Positions 59,460-64,000 of a DNA stretch of 64,000 nt are shown in pieces (the first letter of the stretch is position 1; each line of letters starts with the position of its first letter). The DNA is from Chlorocebus sabaeus (taxonomy: Eukaryota > Chordata > Mammalia > Primates > Cercopithecidae), in the NCBI RefSeq assembly GCF_047675955.1, contig NC_132913.1, forward strand, positions 74,767,236 to 74,831,235, given 5' to 3'. The notes beneath the pieces were generated by a model that worked only from the letters and a program-made list of their open reading frames with translations, made no database searches and was not told the DNA's origin. A program made the translations under genes and the position numbers.

Positions 59460-60785
59460 TTCTTTTTTATTTTCATAGATTTAGGGGATAGAAGTACAAT
59501 TTTGTTACATGGTTATATTGCATAGTGGTGATGTGGATTTTAGTGTAACCGTAACCCAAATAGTATCCATTGTACCCATTAGATAGTTTCTCATTCCCTA
59601 GTCCACTTTCATCCTCCTATTTTTCTGAGTGTCCATTGTCTATTTGCCTATTATTCTACTATGCCCACATGTACACACTATTTACTCCCCACTTATAAAT
59701 TAGAACACGTGGTATTTGAATTTCTGTTTCTAGTTATTTCACTTAAGGTAATAGCCTCCAATTCCATCCATGCTGCTATAAAAGACGTGATTTTATTTTT
59801 AAGGGCTGAGTAGTATTCCATGGGGTATATGTATATATATATAAATATCACATTTTCTATACCCAATAATCTGCTAATAGACACTTATGTTGATTTTATA
59901 TCTTTGCTATTGTAAATAATGCTGTGCTAAACATACAAGTACAGTTATCTTTTTGATATAATGATTTATTTGTTTTTGGGTAGATATCCAGTAGTGGGAT
60001 TGCTGGAACAAAAGGTAGTTCTATTTTTTGGGTCTTTGGGAAATCTCTATACTGTTTTCCATAGAGGTTATACTAATTTACATTTCCAGCAACAATGTAT
60101 AAGCATTCCCTTTTCTCCTAATCTTCAACATCTGTTATTTTTTGCCTTTTACTAATAGCCATTCTGACTGGTGTAATATGGTATCTCATTGTGGTTTTAA
60201 TTTGCATTTGTCTGATGATTAGTGATTTTCAGCCTTTATTCGTATGTTTGTTGGCTGTGTAAATGCTTCTGTTGAAAAATATCTTTTTGTGCTCTTTGTC
60301 TATTTTTTCAATGGTTTGTTATTTTCTTGTTGAATTGTTTGAGTTACTTGTAGATTTCAGATATTAGTCTTTTGTTCAATACACAGTTTGCAAATATTTT
60401 TCTCATTCCTTAGGTTATCTGTTCACTCTGATATTTCTTTGTCTGTGCAGAATATTTTTAATTTAAGTTACTTGTGGTCAAGTTTAACTCTCATTTGTCA
60501 ATTTTGGTTTCTCCTGCATTTGCTTTTGAGGATTTAGTCATAAATTCTTTGCCTAGGTCAATATGTAGGAGAGTTTTTCCCAGATTTTCCTCTAGAATTA
60601 CTATAGTTTCAGGTCTTCCATTTTAGTCATCAATCCATTTTGAGTTAATTTTTGCATAAGGCAAGAGACATTGTTCCAGTTTTATTCTTCTGCATATGGC
60701 CATCCAATTTCCCAACACCATTTATTGAATAGAGTGCCCATTCATCACTGTGTGTTTTTGTTGACTTTGTCAAAGAACAGTTGAC
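59460..60785 (-). repeat. L1PB/L1MA-type element, antisense, 5'-truncated
   Basis: Begins with the complement of an L1 3' end (tttcatagatttaggggata), includes tagtattccatggggtat and gggattgctggaac, and stops in ORF2 at about ttgactttgtcaaag. The 5' truncation abuts the MaLR-derived block. No intact ORF2 frame remains. Confidence 0.85.
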
Positions 60786-60796
60786 TGTAAATAAAT

Positions 60797-61206
60797 GACA
60801 GCCAGGAGGGAGGCTGTACCCTGCAAAGCCACAGAGGCAGAGCTGCCCAAGACCATGGGAGCTCACCTCTTGCATCAGCATGACCTGGATGGGAGACATG
60901 GAGTCAAAGGAGGTCATTTTGGAGCTTTAAGATTGGACTGCCCCGCTGGATTTTGGACTTGCATGGGGCCTGTAGACTCTTTGTTTTGGCCAGTTTGTCC
61001 CATTTGGAACAGCTGTGTTTTACCCAATGCCTGTGCCCCCATTGTATCTAGGAAATAACTAACTTGCTTTTGATTTTACAAGCTCATAGGCAGAAGGCAC
61101 TTGCCTTGTATCAGATGAGACATTGGACTGTGGACTTCTGAGTTAATGCTGAAATTAGTTAAGAATTTGGGGGACTATTGGGAAGGCATGATCAGTTTTG
61201 AAATGT
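60797..61206 (+). repeat. MaLR (THE1/MST) internal segment, sense
   Basis: About 410 bp matching the 3' half of the THE1/MST internal region: accctgcaaagccacagagg, gacatggagtcaaaggagg, tttgttttggccagtttgtc, gaaggcatgatcagttttg. Sense orientation, opposite to the adjoining segment. The 87-codon plus frame is a relic of the element. Confidence 0.7.
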
Positions 61207-61848
61207 GCAGGTGCATCGTGTAAGCTGTCAATGGATCTACCATTCTGTGGCCTAGAGGACAGTCACTTTCTTCTCACAGCTCCACTAGGCAGTGCCCCAG
61301 TAGGGAATCTGTGTAGGGGGTCTGACTCCACATTTCTCTTCTGCAGTGCTCTAGCAGAGGCTGTCCATGAGAGCCCCACCTAAGCAACAAACTTCTATCT
61401 GGGCATCCAGGCATTTCCATACATCTTCTGAAATCTAGATGTAGGTTCCCAAACCTCAATTCTTGACTTCTTCACACTCTCAGGCTCAATTCCATGTGGA
61501 AGTCGCCAAAGCTTGAGGCCTGCACCCTCTGAAGCTCTGGCCCTAGCTCTACATTGGCCCCTTTCAATCACAGCTGGAGTGGCTGAGACACAGGGCACCA
61601 AGTCGCTAGACTGCACACAGCACAAGGACCCTGGGCCCCGGTCCAGGAAACCACTTTTTCCTCATAAGCCTCCAGGCCTGTGATGGGAAGAGCTGGCACA
61701 AAGGTCTCACATGCCCTAGAGACATTTTTCCCATTGTCCTGGTGATTAACGTTCAGGTCCTTGTTACTTATCCAAATTTCTGCAGCTAGCTTGAATTTTT
61801 CCTCAGAGAATATAATTTTGTTTTTCCTTTTTTTTCTTTTTCTATCTT
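61207..61848 (-). repeat. MaLR (THE1/MST) internal segment, antisense
   Basis: About 640 bp matching the 5' half of the same internal region in reverse complement: agctgtcaatggatctacca, catccaggcatttccatac, cccaaacctcaattcttgac, ctgggccccggtccagg. It ends where the next L1 tail begins. Frames on the minus strand (61274-61459, 61395-61625) are remnants of the element. Confidence 0.7.
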
Positions 61849-64000
61849 GTTTGTTTATTTATTTATTTATTTTATTATACTTTAAGTTCTAGGGTACGTG
61901 TGCACAACATGCTGGTTTGTTGCATATGTATATATGTGCCATATTGGTGTGCTGCACCCATTAACTCATCATTTACATTAGGTATATCTCCTAATGCTAT
62001 CCCTCCCCACTCCCCCCACCCCATGACAGGCTCCGGTGTGTGTTGTTCCCCAACCTGTGTCTAAGTGTTCTTATTGTTCAATTCCCACCTATGAGTGAGA
62101 GCATGCGGTGTTTGTTTTTTTGTCCTTGTGAGAGTTTGCTGAGAATGATGGCTTCCAACTTCACCCATGTCCCTACAAAGTACATGAACTCATCCCTTTT
62201 TATGGCTGCATAGTATTCCATGGTGTATATGTGCCACATTTTCTTAATCCAGTCTATCACTGATGGACATTTGGGTTGGTTCCAAGTCTTTGCTATTGTG
62301 AATAGTGCTGCAATAAATATACATGTGCATGTGTCTTTATGGCAGCATGATTTATAATCCTTTGGGTTTATACCCAGTAATGGGATGACTGGGTCAAATG
62401 GTATTTCTAGTTCTAGATCCTTGAGGAATCGCCACACTGTCTTCCATAATGGTTGAACTAGTTTACAGTCCCACCAACAGTGTAAAAGTGTTCCTGTTTC
62501 TCCACATCCTCTCCAGCACCTGTTGTTTCCTGACTTTTTAATGATCGCCATTCTAACTGGTGTGAGATGGTATCTCATTGTGGATTTGATTTGCATTTCT
62601 CTGATGGCCAGTGATGATAAGCATTTTTTCATGTGCCTGTTGGCTGTATAAATGTCTTCTTTTGAGAAGTGTTTGTTCATATCCTTCGTGCACTTTTTGA
62701 TGGGGTTGTTTGTTTTTTTTCCTTGTAAATTTGTTTGAGTTCTTTGTAGATTCTGGATATTAGCCCTTTGTCAGATGAGTAGATTGCAAAAAGTTTCTCC
62801 CATTCTGTAGGTTGCCTGTTCACTCTGATGGTTATTTCTTTTGCTGTGCAGAAGCTCTTTGGTTTAATTAGATCCCATTTGTCTATTTTGGCTTTTGTTG
62901 CCATTGCTTTTGGTGTTTTAGACATGAAGTCCGTGCCCATGCCTGTGTCCCAATGGTATTGCCTAGGTTTTCTTCTAGGGTTTTTATGGTTTTAGGTCTA
63001 GCATTTAAGTCTTCAATCCCTCTTGAATTAATTTTTGTATAAGGTATAAGGAAGAGATCCAGTTTCAGCTTCCTACATATGGCTAGCCAGTTTTCCCAGC
63101 ACCATTTATTAAATAGGGAATCCTTTCCCCATTTCTTGTTTTTGTCAGGTTTGTCAAAGATCAGATGGTTGTAGATGTGTGGTATTGTTTCTGAGGACTC
63201 TGTTCTGTTCCATTGGTCTATATCTCTGTTTTGGTACCGGTACCATGCTGTTTTGGTTACTGTAGCCTTGTAGTAAGTTTGAAATCAGATAGCATGTTGC
63301 CTCCAGCTTTGTTCTTTTGGCTTAGGATTGTCTTGGCAATGTGGGCTCTTTTTTGGTTCCATATGAACTTTAAAGTAGTTTTTTCCAATTCTGTGAAGAA
63401 AGCCATTAGTAGCTTGATGGGGATGGCATTGAATCTATAAATTACGTTGTGCAGTATGACCATTTTCCCAATATTGATTCTTCCTATCCATGAGCATGGA
63501 CAGATCTTCCATTTGTTTGTGTTCTTTTTTATTTCGTTGATCTGTGATTTGTAGTTCTCCTTGAGGAGGTCCTTCACATCCCTTTAAGTTGGATTCCTAG
63601 GTATTTTATTTTCTTTGAAGCAACTGTGAATGGGAGTTCACTCGTGATTTGGCTCTCTGTTTATCTGTTACTGGTGTATAAGAATGCTTGTGATTTTTGC
63701 ACATTGATTTTGTATCCTGAGACTTTGCTGAAATTGCTTATCAGCTTAAGGAGATTTGGGGCTGAGATGATGGGGTTTTCCAGATATACAATCATGTCAT
63801 CTGCAAACAGGGACAATTTGACTTCCTCTTTTCCTAATTGAATACCCTTTATTTCTTTCTCTTGCCTGATTGTCCTGGCCAGAACTTCCAACATTGTGGT
63901 GAATAGAAGTGGTGAGAGTGGGCATCCCTTTCTTGTGGCAGTTTTCAAAGGGAATCCTTCCAGTTTTTGCCCATTCAGTACGTTATTGGCTGTGGGTTTG
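61849..64000 (-). repeat. L1PA-type element, antisense, runs off the window
   Basis: Starts with a ttta-rich tail and the complement of a young L1 3' end (attatactttaagttctagg, gcacaacatgctggtttg), then ORF2 C-terminal half in reverse complement with substantial open pieces (minus frames 62078-62680, 62677-62940, 63257-63577, 63661-63948). These belong to one ORF2 broken by stops and frameshifts, so it is dead. Close match to L1PA but with several disruptions. The 5' extent is not visible. Confidence 0.92.

Larger units (their letters stand above)
31860..64000 (-). other. TFPI: TFPI gene, 3' two thirds
   Basis: Continuous minus-strand gene body from intron 4 (at the window end) to the distal 3' end. 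Exons recognised: K1-K2 linker, Kunitz-2, K2-K3 linker, the alternative beta terminal exon, Kunitz-3 and the alpha C-terminal exon. All carry consensus AG acceptors and GT donors and all splice in phase 1. The signal-peptide exon and Kunitz-1 exon are absent from 56634-64000 on reading and must lie beyond the window. TFPI is made mainly by endothelium and platelets. Confidence 0.95.

Noticed and set aside
60645..61625. Apparent small proteins on both strands
   Set aside because: Recognised as remnants of a MaLR internal region in two orientations.
62078..63948. Several minus-strand frames with reverse-transcriptase-like sequence
   Set aside because: Pieces of one dead L1 ORF2, not a host gene; reported as the L1 element.
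56634..64000. Search for the Kunitz-1 and signal-peptide exons of TFPI
   Set aside because: No six-cysteine Kunitz sequence with the K1 pattern was found on the minus strand; they should lie beyond the window.
1..64000. CRISPR arrays, operons, phage or plasmid features
   Set aside because: The window is primate nuclear DNA; regular repeats here are microsatellites and interspersed elements.

Overview
The window is primate nuclear DNA. It is AT-rich and intron-dominated, with dense Alu, L1, L2/MIR and MaLR insertions and GT/AG-bounded exons that encode Kunitz domains. The Kunitz exons belong to TFPI (tissue factor pathway inhibitor). Against the human protein as I remember it, the roughly 198 residues encoded here differ at about 11 positions, mostly conservative. 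That, together with an AluY-type insertion, points to a catarrhine primate other than human, most likely an Old World monkey.

Layout. Everything genic lies on the minus strand. Positions 1-15511 are the 5' part of CALCRL intron 1. CALCRL exon 1 (non-coding) is at about 15512-15726, with its promoter just above. About 16 kb of intergenic DNA follows (15.7-31.9 kb): a large TTTC/TTCC tract beside an Alu, an old L1, a Tigger DNA transposon split by an AluJ, and a solo ERV1-type LTR pointing plus. From about 31.87 kb to the window end is the 3' two thirds of TFPI. Its parts are the alpha 3' UTR (about 31.86-34.70 kb), the alpha C-terminal exon (34697-34803), Kunitz-3 (35513-35692), the alternative beta/GPI terminal exon (coding 46435-46562), the K2-K3 linker (52347-52439), Kunitz-2 (53032-53208) and the short K1-K2 linker exon (56595-56633). 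The signal-peptide and Kunitz-1 exons were not found and should lie above 64000. Intron 4 (56634-64000) holds two antisense L1 blocks around a rearranged MaLR internal segment.

How it works together. TFPI is the endothelial inhibitor of factor Xa and TF-VIIa. Splicing from the linker exon either to the beta exon, 5.8 kb downstream, gives a GPI-anchored two-Kunitz form, or skips it and runs 16.7 kb to Kunitz-3 plus the basic tail gives secreted TFPI-alpha. Every exon junction seen is phase 1, so both outcomes stay in frame. CALCRL, an endothelial GPCR for CGRP/adrenomedullin, starts about 16 kb downstream in the same direction. No bacterial-type system, CRISPR array, tRNA or rRNA gene was recognised. 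The unusual signals are repeat-borne: GGAA microsatellites near CALCRL and inside TFPI, an LTR promoter aimed antisense into TFPI, and a locally inverted MaLR segment.
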